From contig JACCZI010000305.1 in NCBI GenBank assembly GCA_013696015.1, positions 1 through 5,714 on the forward strand: DNA of 5,714 nt. The letters run 5' to 3'. The notes beneath the pieces are model-generated. The model was not told where the DNA came from and made no database searches. It saw nothing but the letters and a program-made list of their open reading frames with translations. Positions 1-5,714 of this stretch are shown here, one piece after another. A program made the position numbers and the translations under genes. Each line of letters begins with the position of its first letter. The stretch's first letter is position 1. Source of the stretch: Nocardioidaceae bacterium (GTDB taxonomy: Bacteria > Actinomycetota > Actinomycetes > Propionibacteriales > Nocardioidaceae).

Positions 1-1941
1 GAACGGGATGCAGTTCTCGCCCTCGAGCGCGCTGCTCATGTAGGCCTGCCAGGTGCGGGCGGGGTAGTCGCCGCCGTAGAAGGTCGGCAGGTAGCCGGAG
101 AGCTGGTCGTTGCCATCACCACGCGTGTACGTCACCGCGGTGGCGAGCTGCGGTGTGTACCCGACGAACCACGACGAGGACACGGTCTCGCCGCCCTGCG
201 CACCTGTGCCGGTGGCGGTGCCCGTCTTGCCTGCGGCGGGGCAGCGGAGTCCGGCGTTGGTGCCGGTGCCGGACAACACCACCTGCTGGAGTGCGTAGCT
301 GACGTCGGCAGCGATACCGGAGGAGAACACCCGCGCGGCACTGACCTGGTGGTTGTACAGCACCTCCCCGTCGGACCCGGTCACCTTCTCGACGGAGAAC
401 CAGTCAGCCTGCTCGCCGCCGGCGGCGATCGTCGCGTAGCCGTCGGCCATGTCGACGGTCGGGACGCGCTCGTACCCGAGCGGGGTCACGAGGGCCGGCG
501 GGTCGCCCCACGCCGCCATCACCTTGTGGGGGATGCCGGCGTCCTCCGCGGTCTCGACGATCCGCTGCGGCCCGTCCTTCATCTGCAAAGCCAGGTCGAT
601 GTATGCCGTGTTGATCGACTGCTGGGTGGCGTACAGCAGTGAGACGAACCCGAAGGACGTACCTCCGCTGTCACCTTGGTTCTCGATGCTGTCGCCGCCC
701 GGCAGGGCGTACGGCGAGCTGCCGTTCACGGTGTCGTCGAGGCTGAAGCCGTCACGGAGACCGGCGATCAGCGCGAACGGCTTGAATGACGAGCCGGGTT
801 GCGCCCCAATGGTCGCCCAGTTGAGCTGACTGCCCTTCTCCTGTGCGACATAGTCCTCGCCGCCGTACATCGCGCGCAGTGCACCTGTTCCCGGCTCGAC
901 CGACGCCAGTGCGATGTTCAGCTGTTTCAGCCCGTCCGGCCGTTGTTCGGCGATCGCGCGCTCGGCGGCCTGCTGGTTGTCGTAGTCGAGGGTCGTGATG
1001 ACACTCAGGCCGCCACCGTTGATGTCGGCGTCGGTGAAGTTGCGGGCTTGGAGCTCGTCCTCGACCACCTCCAGGATGTAGCCCTCGGGGCCTCCGAGGC
1101 GGTCGGTCTGCTCGATCGTGGGGAAGTCGGGCAGCCGCTGGCCGAGCAGGGACGCCTCGTCGACGTCGAGCGTGCCCAGCTCGGCCATGCTGTCCAAGAC
1201 GTAGCCGTAGCGGGAGAGCAGCGACTCACGCGCCGTCCTGCCCTCCGCCGGGTCGTAGTTCGCCGGGGAGTTCAGGATCGCCGCCAACGCCGCCCCCTGC
1301 TCGACCGTGAGGTCCTCGACGTCCACCTCGAAGTACGCTTGCGCCGCCGCCTGGATCCCGTACGCGCCCCGACCGAAGTAGATGGTGTTCAGGTAGCCCT
1401 GCAGGATCTCGCTCTTGGACTGCTCGCGCTGGATCTTCAGTGACAGGAACGCCTCCTTGACCTTGCGCGACCAGGTGCGCTCCTGGGTCAGGTAGAGGAC
1501 CTTCACGTACTGCTGGGTGATGGTCGAGGCACCCTGCGTGGTGTCGGTGCTCGCGTTGTTCCACGCCGCACGGATGATTCCTTTGACGTCCAGTCCACTG
1601 TTGTCGTAGAAGGTCTGGTCCTCAGCGGCGATGACCGCGGCTTGAACGTGCTCCGGTACGCGGGACAGTTCGACCGCTTGGCGGTTCTGGGTCGCAAACG
1701 TGCCAAGCTCGTGCTTGCCGTCGGAGTAGTACACGACGGTGGTCTCCGTCTGGAACTCCGCGTTCGGGTCAGGGATGTCGATCGCGGCGTAGGCGATGAA
1801 AAATGCCGCCACGAGGACGAGCAGGCTGATCAGGAACCCGATGCCGGTCCACTTCAGCGCCTTGCGCAGCCGTGGGTGTCGGGGCTGCTTGGTCGGGCCG
1901 GCAGGTGGTCCCCCGGAGGGCGTGTCCTGCGGCTCACTCAC
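1..1941 (-). CDS. ponA: Class A penicillin-binding protein (bifunctional glycosyltransferase/transpeptidase), C-terminus cut by window edge
   Basis: This enzyme polymerises lipid II into glycan strands and cross-links them outside the membrane. The reading frame is open from the GTG at 1941 to base 1 (647 codons) with no stop, so only a C-terminal tail is missing. A basic, Pro-rich cytoplasmic start (1-30) is followed by one membrane anchor (about 33-53). The GT51 domain shows EDQTFY with catalytic Glu107, GASTITQQ (137-144), RKVKEAF (159-165) and the KSEILQGYLN...YFGRGAYGIQAAA stretch (176-200). The transpeptidase domain has SSFK (nucleophile Ser384, Lys387), SIN (442-444) and KTGT (572-575), so both active sites look intact. 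Asn114 stands where many GT51 enzymes have His in EDxxFxxHxG; I believe actinobacterial members often have this. The GTG start is supported by GGGAGGG eight bases upstream. The gene diverges from the PadR gene. The ponA name rests on gene order; actinomycetes have several such paralogues. Confidence 0.96.
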   Translation of the reverse strand, partial: MSEPQDTPSGGPPAGPTKQPRHPRLRKALKWTGIGFLISLLVLVAAFFIAYAAIDIPDPNAEFQTETTVVYYSDGKHELGTFATQNRQAVELSRVPEHVQAAVIAAEDQTFYDNSGLDVKGIIRAAWNNASTDTTQGASTITQQYVKVLYLTQERTWSRKVKEAFLSLKIQREQSKSEILQGYLNTIYFGRGAYGIQAAAQAYFEVDVEDLTVEQGAALAAILNSPANYDPAEGRTARESLLSRYGYVLDSMAELGTLDVDEASLLGQRLPDFPTIEQTDRLGGPEGYILEVVEDELQARNFTDADINGGGLSVITTLDYDNQQAAERAIAEQRPDGLKQLNIALASVEPGTGALRAMYGGEDYVAQEKGSQLNWATIGAQPGSSFKPFALIAGLRDGFSLDDTVNGSSPYALPGGDSIENQGDSGGTSFGFVSLLYATQQSINTAYIDLALQMKDGPQRIVETAEDAGIPHKVMAAWGDPPALVTPLGYERVPTVDMADGYATIAAGGEQADWFSVEKVTGSDGEVLYNHQVSAARVFSSGIAADVSYALQQVVLSGTGTNAGLRCPAAGKTGTATGTGAQGGETVSSSWFVGYTPQLATAVTYTRGDGNDQLSGYLPTFYGGDYPARTWQAYMSSALEGENCIPF

Positions 1942-1949
1942 GTGGTCTT

Positions 1950-1956
1950 CCCTCCC
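1950..1956 (-). promoter_or_regulatory. Ribosome binding site of the penicillin-binding protein gene
   Basis: On the minus strand this reads GGGAGGG, eight bases before the GTG at 1941-1939. It fixes that GTG as the start. No other start codon in this frame nearby has a comparable purine-rich site. Confidence 0.75.
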
Positions 1957-1993
1957 ATCCGGCGCCCTGAGCACGGCCGAGTGGCTTCCGCCA

Positions 1994-2016
1994 CGATGTA
2001 TCGTTACGATACATCG
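1994..2016. promoter_or_regulatory. 23-bp perfect palindrome, probable PadR operator in the divergent promoter region
   Basis: The left arm CGATGTATCGT (1994-2004) is followed by one T and then its exact reverse complement (2006-2016). It contains the ATGT...ACAT core known for PadR-family operators. It is A/T-richer than its surroundings and lies 52 bases from the penicillin-binding protein start and 50 from the PadR start. TATCGT (1999-2004) and TACGAT (2005-2010) inside it resemble -10 boxes for the rightward promoter, and the near-symmetry offers TATCGT on the minus strand too. A bound dimer would therefore cover the promoter. Autoregulation is the usual PadR arrangement; that this protein binds here is inference. 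Confidence 0.8.
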
Positions 2017-2054
2017 CTCCACAGCATCTGAGCTGCGGAGCACACGTCGCTGGC

Positions 2055-2061
2055 GAGGAGG
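2055..2061 (+). promoter_or_regulatory. Ribosome binding site of the PadR gene
   Basis: GAGGAGG ends five bases before the GTG at 2067. This strong match selects the GTG over the internal ATG at 2094, which would remove part of the first helix of the winged-helix domain. Confidence 0.8.
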
Positions 2062-2066
2062 TACGC

Positions 2067-2696
2067 GTGGCAAAACGCGGTGCCGCACTCGACATGGCTG
2101 TGCTGGGCCTATTGCACGAGGCTCCCATGCACGGCTACGAGTTGCGCAAGCGCGTCAACGCGCTGCTCGGCTGGGGCCGGGTGCTCTCCTACGGCACGCT
2201 CTACCCCTGCCTCAAACAGCTCCTGCGCAACGGTCTCATCGCTCCCGACACCACACAGACCCTCAGCGGAAGTCCCGGGGGCATCACCGGGCGCCGTGCT
2301 CGCATCGTGTACAAGCTGACCGCCGAGGGCAAGGAACACTTCGCGCAGCTGCTCGCCCAGTCGGGTCCGTCCTCGTGGGACGACGACACGTTCGACGTGC
2401 ATTTCGCGTTCTTTGCCCGCACCGACGCGCAGACCCGGGTCCGGATCCTCGAGGGCCGGCGGAACCGGCTGGAGGAACGCCTCGAGGGTGTGCGGGTGGC
2501 GCTCGCCCGCACTCGGGAGCGCGTCGACAAGTACACGTTGGCGCTGCAGCAGCACGGCCTCGAGTCGGTGGAGCGCGAGGTTCGGTGGCTCAACGAACTC
2601 ATCGACACCGAGCGATCGGGCGCGGGCCACGATGCCGTCGCACCGCCGCGCTCCAGACCTCGCCGGTCCCAACGCCGGCAGCACCCCATCAAGTGA
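2067..2696 (+). CDS. PadR-family transcriptional regulator
   Basis: A cytoplasmic winged-helix repressor of 209 residues. Residues 8-92 carry the PadR domain, including LDMAVLGLL (8-16), the HGYELRKRV segment (22-30), the recognition-helix motif SYGTLYPCLKQL (41-52) and the wing ending in YKLTAEG (82-88). Residues from about 110 to 185 are predicted helical, rich in Arg, Glu and Leu, like the C-terminal dimerisation domain of longer PadR proteins of the Vir/AphA type. A basic tail (about 195-209) closes the protein. It starts with GTG behind a strong ribosome binding site. The stop is 11 bases before ino1, so the two are very likely co-transcribed. The palindrome 50 bases upstream is its probable operator. 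The ligand or signal cannot be read from the sequence. A PadR gene beside ino1 is conserved in other actinobacteria, which favours a role in controlling inositol synthesis. Confidence 0.95.
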   Translation: MAKRGAALDMAVLGLLHEAPMHGYELRKRVNALLGWGRVLSYGTLYPCLKQLLRNGLIAPDTTQTLSGSPGGITGRRARIVYKLTAEGKEHFAQLLAQSGPSSWDDDTFDVHFAFFARTDAQTRVRILEGRRNRLEERLEGVRVALARTRERVDKYTLALQQHGLESVEREVRWLNELIDTERSGAGHDAVAPPRSRPRRSQRRQHPIK

Positions 2697-2702
2697 AGGA
2701 GA
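2695..2702 (+). promoter_or_regulatory. Ribosome binding site of ino1, overlapping the PadR stop
   Basis: GAAGGAGA overlaps the TGA of the PadR gene and ends five bases before the ATG at 2708. It sets the ino1 start; the same frame stays open far upstream without meaning. The overlap suggests translational coupling within one operon. Confidence 0.8.
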
Positions 2703-2707
2703 CCTCA

Positions 2708-3787
2708 ATGGCTTCGGTCCGTGTCGCCATCGTCGGTGTCGGCAACTGTGCCACATCGCTCGTGCAAGGCGTCGAGTTCTACCGGGACGCCGACCCCGAC
2801 GGCGTCGTTCCGGGACTGATGCATGTCACGTTCGGCGACTACCACGTCGGTGACATCGAGGTCGTCGCAGCGTTCGACGTCGACGCCAAGAAGGTGGGGT
2901 TCGACCTCGCCGAGGCCACCCGGGCGAGTGAGAACAACACGATTCGGATCTGCGACGTGCCGCCTACGGGTGTCATCGTGCAACGCGGCCATACCCTCGA
3001 CGGTCTCGGCAGGTACTACCGGGAAACGATCGAGGAGTCCGACACCGAACCGGTCGACGTCCTCCGGGTGCTCAGGGACACCCGTACCGACGTGCTCGTT
3101 TCGTACCTGCCGGTCGGCAGCGAGGTCGCGGACAAGTTCTATGCGCAGTGCGCCATCGACGCGGGTGTTGCCTTCGTTAACGCGTTGCCGGTCTTCATCG
3201 CCTCCGACCCCGAGTGGGCCCAGAAGTTCACCGACGCCGGCGTTCCGATCGTCGGCGACGACATCAAGTCGCAGGTGGGCGCGACCATCACCCACCGGGT
3301 CCTGGCCAAGCTGTTCGAGGACCGTGGGGTCGTGCTCGACCGGACCTACCAGCTCAACGTCGGTGGCAACATGGACTTCAAGAACATGCTCGAGCGTGAC
3401 CGCCTCGAGTCGAAGAAGGTCTCCAAGACGCAGGCGGTCACGAGCAACATTGACCACGATCTCGGCGCGCGGAACGTCCACATCGGGCCGTCCGACTACG
3501 TGGCGTGGCTCGACGACCGCAAGTGGGCGTACGTCCGGCTCGAGGGCCGCGCGTTCGGAGACGTGCCGCTCACCATGGAGTACAAGCTCGAGGTCTGGGA
3601 CTCGCCGAACTCGGCCGGCATCATCATCGACGCGGTTCGGGCGGCCAAGATCGCCCTGGACCGTGGCATCGGTGGGCCGCTGCTGTCGGCCTCGAGCTAC
3701 CTGATGAAGTCGCCGCCGGTGCAGCGCCCCGACGACGAGGGCCGAGACAGTGTGGAGGCCTTCATCCGCGGCGACGTGGAGCGGTGA
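2708..3787 (+). CDS. ino1: myo-Inositol-1-phosphate synthase (inositol-3-phosphate synthase)
   Basis: This NAD-dependent cytoplasmic enzyme converts glucose 6-phosphate to inositol 1-phosphate, the first step towards phosphatidylinositol, its mannosides and mycothiol in actinomycetes. The protein has 359 residues, near the usual 360-370 of the short bacterial/archaeal type. The Rossmann motif GVGNCATSLVQG lies at 10-21. Active-site and NAD-contact segments of the family are present: GDDIKSQVGATITHR (from 183), NVGGNMDFKNML (217-228) and SKKVSKTQAVTSN (235-247), including the conserved lysines. No disruption is seen. The ATG at 2708 has a good ribosome binding site and begins right at the first strand of the NAD domain. 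It is the second gene of an operon with the PadR regulator and is probably controlled from the promoter at about 2000. Its last codons (GTG GAG CGG TGA) form the start of a 53-bp tandem repeat that continues downstream. Confidence 0.98.
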   Translation: MASVRVAIVGVGNCATSLVQGVEFYRDADPDGVVPGLMHVTFGDYHVGDIEVVAAFDVDAKKVGFDLAEATRASENNTIRICDVPPTGVIVQRGHTLDGLGRYYRETIEESDTEPVDVLRVLRDTRTDVLVSYLPVGSEVADKFYAQCAIDAGVAFVNALPVFIASDPEWAQKFTDAGVPIVGDDIKSQVGATITHRVLAKLFEDRGVVLDRTYQLNVGGNMDFKNMLERDRLESKKVSKTQAVTSNIDHDLGARNVHIGPSDYVAWLDDRKWAYVRLEGRAFGDVPLTMEYKLEVWDSPNSAGIIIDAVRAAKIALDRGIGGPLLSASSYLMKSPPVQRPDDEGRDSVEAFIRGDVER

Positions 3788-3911
3788 GGCGAGTAGCTCC
3801 GCTGCGCAGCCGAACGCGACCATCGCAGGTGGAGCGGTGAGGCGAGTAGGTCCGCTGCGCAGCCGAACGCGACCATCACATCTGGAGCGGTAGGCGAGCG
3901 CGCTCCGCAGC
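3778..3911. repeat. 53-bp tandem repeat overlapping the ino1 stop codon (two good copies, one degenerate)
   Basis: Copy 1 (3778-3830) and copy 2 (3831-3883) match at 49 of 53 bases. A third, decayed copy starts at 3884 with GGAGCGGT, lacks the following G, keeps AGGCGAG and then diverges. Each full copy begins GGAGCGGTGA, so the TGA of ino1 belongs to copy 1. Each full copy also holds GCTGCGCAGC (3801-3810, 3854-3863) and can fold a short hairpin (AGCG and GAG pairing with CTC and CGCT). The order suggests duplication of the ino1 end with its trailing sequence by slippage, or a dispersed intergenic element that landed there. It may act as a transcript 3' structure. Confidence 0.85.
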
Positions 3912-3932
3912 CTCGCCGCTTTCGCGGGTTTT
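3886..3932 (+). terminator. Weak candidate terminator after ino1
   Basis: GGCGAG (3893-3898) pairs with CTCGCC (3912-3917), extendable by AGC/GCT with a bulge. An alternative small hairpin CCGC-TTTC-GCGG (3916-3927) is followed by GTTTT. The T-run is short and the segment may already encode the N-terminus of the MFS protein, so this is only a possibility. Confidence 0.25.
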
Positions 3933-3941
3933 CGCCGCCTG

Positions 3942-5141
3942 GTGGCGGTCCGCCTGACCTCGCAGTTCAGTGACGGCTTGTTCCAGGCCGGCCTGGCCTG
4001 GTTGGTGCTGTTGTCCCCGGAACGCCAGCAGACGCCGGCCGCTGTCGCGACCGCCGCAGCGGTGATCCTGATGCCGTTCAGCCTCGTCGGACCGTTCACC
4101 GGCGTCTTCCTCGACCGTTGGTCACGACGGCAGGTGCTCGTGTACGGGCAGGTCATCCGGCTCGCACTCGTAGCCGCGCTGACGCTGGCGGCAGCGTCGG
4201 AGCAGGCGGGCGTGCCGCAGTACGCCCTGGCCATCGGCTGTCTCGGCGTCAACCGGTTCCTGCTCGCCGCCCTGTCCGCCGGATTGCCCCATGTGGTGCC
4301 CCGCGACCTGCTGGTCACCGCTAACGCCGTCGCGCCGACTGCGGGCACCATCGCCACGCTCTGCGGTGTGGGCACCGGGGGGGTCTTCCTCTCGCTGGAA
4401 GGCGCCGGCTCACAGGCTGTGTTGGTGTCGGCTGCTGTCGGCTTCGCGGCCGCTGGGGCCCTGGCGATGCGGCTCAGCCGCGACGCGCTCGGACCGGATC
4501 AGCCACCGGATCAGCCACGAACGGGCACCGACCTGAGGCACGTCCTGCGGGACCTCGTCGCGGGGGTCGACCATCTCCGCTCGCACGGCGTGGCGGCCCG
4601 GATGCTGACGGCGTTCGGCTCCTACCGGTTCTGGTACGGCCTGTGGACCGTCCAGGCGGTGATGCTCACGATCGGCGAGCAGCGCTCGGACTTGTCGGGG
4701 GCTGCGATCGTCGCCGCCGCCTCAGCCGCCGGCTTCGTCTCGGCCGCACTCGTCACGCCCGTCGGGCGACACCGTGTCGGAGAACGGCCCTGGGTGATCT
4801 TGGTCTTGCTCGCGGCTGCCAGCGCAACCGCCGTCACCGCCGTGGGCCAGGGTGTCCCGGCGCTGGCCGTCACCGGCTTCGTGCTGGGCCTGGCCGCGCA
4901 GAGCCTCAAGATCTGCACCGACACCGCACTGCAACGGCACCTCGAGGACGGCCACCGCGGCCGGGCGTTCGCGGTCTACGACGTAACGTTCAACGTTGCC
5001 TTCGTGGCCGCAGCTGGGCTAGCAGCACTGGTGGTGCCCGCCTCGGGGGACACCACGCTGGTGCCGCTGCTCGGCGCGGCCGGCCTGGCGGTCACCGCCG
5101 CGCGGTACCACCGCACCTCGGCTGTCGCGGCCTCGACCTAG
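3942..5141 (+). CDS. Major facilitator superfamily transporter, start uncertain
   Basis: A 399-residue inner-membrane protein with about 12 hydrophobic segments split by a longer polar loop (178-222), the usual 6+6 MFS plan. The MFS motif A is seen between segments 2 and 3 as GPFTGVFLDRWSRRQ (50-64). SQFSDGLFQAGLAW near the start resembles drug/metabolite exporters of the MFS_3 kind; the substrate cannot be told. The GTG at 3942 is the only usual start codon before the first membrane segment, but it has no ribosome binding site. Codons just upstream in the same frame (3918-3941) read AAFAGFRRL, which looks like the normal cytoplasmic N-terminus of such proteins, and the frame is closed only by TAG at 3891-3893 inside the degenerate repeat. 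The true start may have been lost or be non-standard. The gene follows ino1 in the same direction at 154 bases. A role linked to inositol is not shown. Confidence 0.9.
   Translation: MAVRLTSQFSDGLFQAGLAWLVLLSPERQQTPAAVATAAAVILMPFSLVGPFTGVFLDRWSRRQVLVYGQVIRLALVAALTLAAASEQAGVPQYALAIGCLGVNRFLLAALSAGLPHVVPRDLLVTANAVAPTAGTIATLCGVGTGGVFLSLEGAGSQAVLVSAAVGFAAAGALAMRLSRDALGPDQPPDQPRTGTDLRHVLRDLVAGVDHLRSHGVAARMLTAFGSYRFWYGLWTVQAVMLTIGEQRSDLSGAAIVAAASAAGFVSAALVTPVGRHRVGERPWVILVLLAAASATAVTAVGQGVPALAVTGFVLGLAAQSLKICTDTALQRHLEDGHRGRAFAVYDVTFNVAFVAAAGLAALVVPASGDTTLVPLLGAAGLAVTAARYHRTSAVAAST
4493..4516 (+). repeat. 12-bp tandem duplication inside the MFS gene
   Basis: ACCGGATCAGCC occurs twice without a gap. 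Being a multiple of three, it keeps the frame and gives DQPPDQPR in the central cytoplasmic loop, where length changes are tolerated. Probably a slippage event. Confidence 0.85.
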
Positions 5142-5171
5142 GGCGGATGGGGGCCTCGCCGGCGGTCACGA

Positions 5172-5585
5172 CTACCCCGGCCGCCGTGGCCACGGTCCAG
5201 CCCTCCGGACGGTCACCGCGATGGTGGCGAGCGCGCCGAGAAAGGCACCGCCGGTGTCACGAGCTGACTCACCTCGATGAGCACGGACAGGCCGAATGCC
5301 AGTGCGGTGAACAACAGCACGTTGCCGAGCGCGTTCTCCACCGCATTGCGGGGCTGATCGCGAGTACTGCGCGCCAGTCGGTGTCACGATGGACTGGATT
5401 GGGTCATCGGTGGGTGGACATTGATGACGTACTGCTGATTCCAGATGGCGAGGTCGTGCCGATAAGGGTCGTCGCGAGAACAGCGAGCGTCGCTCCGACG
5501 AGCAGCGTGCCGCTCGGGTTCCTGGCTGTCCTGGCCCTTCGTCGAGGCCTGGCGACCAGGTCAACCTGGTTCCAGGGGCAAGCAT
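5172..5585 (-). pseudogene. Broken VanZ-like membrane protein gene (remnant)
   Basis: No single frame gives a credible protein, but three frames of the minus strand hold consecutive membrane-protein pieces. Piece A (5511-5455) reads GTLLVGATLAVLATTLIGT, a good first membrane segment, and its frame stops at 5404-5406. Piece B (5335-5261) reads NALGNVLLF followed by FGLSVLIEVSQL; NVLLF and SxxIExxQ are hallmarks of the VanZ-like family, and a stop lies upstream in this frame at 5384-5386. Piece C (5261-5202) reads DTGGAFLGALAT, similar to the NTLGALLGA end of VanZ proteins, and joins piece B by a one-base frameshift at about 5261. The frame ends with TAG at 5172-5174. The residues normally found between NVLLF and the IExxQ helix, and between that helix and NTLGA, seem shortened, as expected for a gene decaying by small deletions. 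It points tail-to-tail at the MFS gene, 30 bases away. The family call is from memory of motifs only. Confidence 0.42.
5555..5570. repeat. 16-bp inverted repeat
   Basis: ACCAGGT (5555-5561) and ACCTGGT (5564-5570) are exact reverse complements separated by CA. It resembles a small dimeric-regulator site and lies at the probable upstream end of the VanZ-like remnant. It could be a relic operator or chance. Confidence 0.4.
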
Positions 5586-5612
5586 CGAGGCGGCCCTGTC
5601 AGAGGCGGACTA

Positions 5613-5714
5613 GTGTTCGCCCCGCACACAATGGTGGCGTCTGCTGCTTGTCTCGTAGCCCCGTTAGCCGCCGTCCCGTCGCTGCGTCGCAGAGATCTCG
5701 CCGGAGCTGTGCGG
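5613..5714 (+). CDS. Possible start of an unidentified protein, cut by the right edge
   Basis: A frame opens at GTG 5613, with an ATG in frame at 5631, and stays open to the last base (34 codons). AGAGG (5601-5605) is seven bases before the GTG. The visible residues include MVASAACLVAPLAAVPSL followed by RRR, a short hydrophobic stretch not clearly a signal peptide because the basic residues follow rather than precede it. No family is recognised. In GC-rich DNA an open stretch this short is weak evidence, so this is offered only as a candidate. Confidence 0.2.
   Translation, partial: MFAPHTMVASAACLVAPLAAVPSLRRRDLAGAVR

Noticed and set aside
799..1443. 214-codon plus-strand open frame opposite the penicillin-binding protein gene
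   Set aside because: Antisense shadow of conserved coding sequence with no recognisable motif or ribosome binding site.
1796..2707. Long in-frame extension upstream of ino1 that would give a 663-residue protein
   Set aside because: It covers the start of the penicillin-binding protein gene, the operator and the whole PadR gene in another frame, has low-complexity Arg/Ala-rich content, and ino1 has its own well-placed ATG and ribosome binding site.
3778..3911. Repeat array considered as a CRISPR
   Set aside because: The copies are directly adjacent with no unique spacers, only two to three units exist and no cas gene is near.
2705..4375. 556-codon open frame on the minus strand opposite ino1 and the MFS gene
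   Set aside because: It is antisense to a certain ino1 gene, shows no family motif, and long antisense frames are common in GC-rich DNA.
5179..5195. GC-rich palindromes after the MFS gene (CCGTGG/CCACGG and GGCC pairs) as a terminator
   Set aside because: There is no T-run on either side and such short GC palindromes are frequent here; they also fall at the end of the remnant reading frame.
5172..5585. 137-codon minus-strand open frame taken as an intact protein
   Set aside because: Only its last third looks like a membrane protein; the rest is Arg/Ser/Pro-rich filler, while better hydrophobic pieces lie in the other two frames. It fits a frameshifted remnant better.

Overview
The window reads as chromosomal DNA of a high-GC actinomycete. 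GC-rich third codon positions, GTG starts and a myo-inositol-1-phosphate synthase of the short actinobacterial type point that way. The gene order (divergent class A penicillin-binding protein / PadR regulator / ino1 / MFS transporter) recalls the ponA1-ino1 neighbourhood of mycobacteria and streptomycetes. A Nocardioides-like or related Propionibacteriales host is my best guess from the style of the proteins, but no rRNA or marker gene is present to prove it.

Layout. Positions 1-1941 (minus) hold a nearly complete bifunctional penicillin-binding protein whose C-terminus runs off the left edge. Positions 1942-2066 are a short divergent promoter region with a perfect 23-bp palindrome of PadR-operator type in its middle. 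Positions 2067-2696 (plus) encode a PadR-family repressor, followed 11 bases later by ino1 (2708-3787). The two almost certainly form one transcript. The end of ino1, including its stop codon, lies in a 53-bp tandem repeat (two good copies and one degenerate copy) that fills the gap up to an MFS-type exporter (3942-5141, plus). The start of the MFS gene is poorly defined because the repeat runs into it.

Positions 5142-5714 contain no intact gene that I can support with confidence. The minus strand of 5172 to about 5585 looks like a broken VanZ-like membrane protein gene, with recognisable pieces in three different frames. From about 5613 an open frame with a hydrophobic start runs off the right edge; it may or may not be a gene.

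How the genes fit together. Ino1 makes inositol 1-phosphate for phosphatidylinositol, its mannosides and mycothiol. The penicillin-binding protein builds peptidoglycan. The PadR protein sits between them, and its likely operator lies about 50 bases from each start, so it probably represses its own operon with ino1 and might also affect the penicillin-binding protein gene. Apart from this circuit the window is ordinary core genome. I did not find a clearly new biological system.
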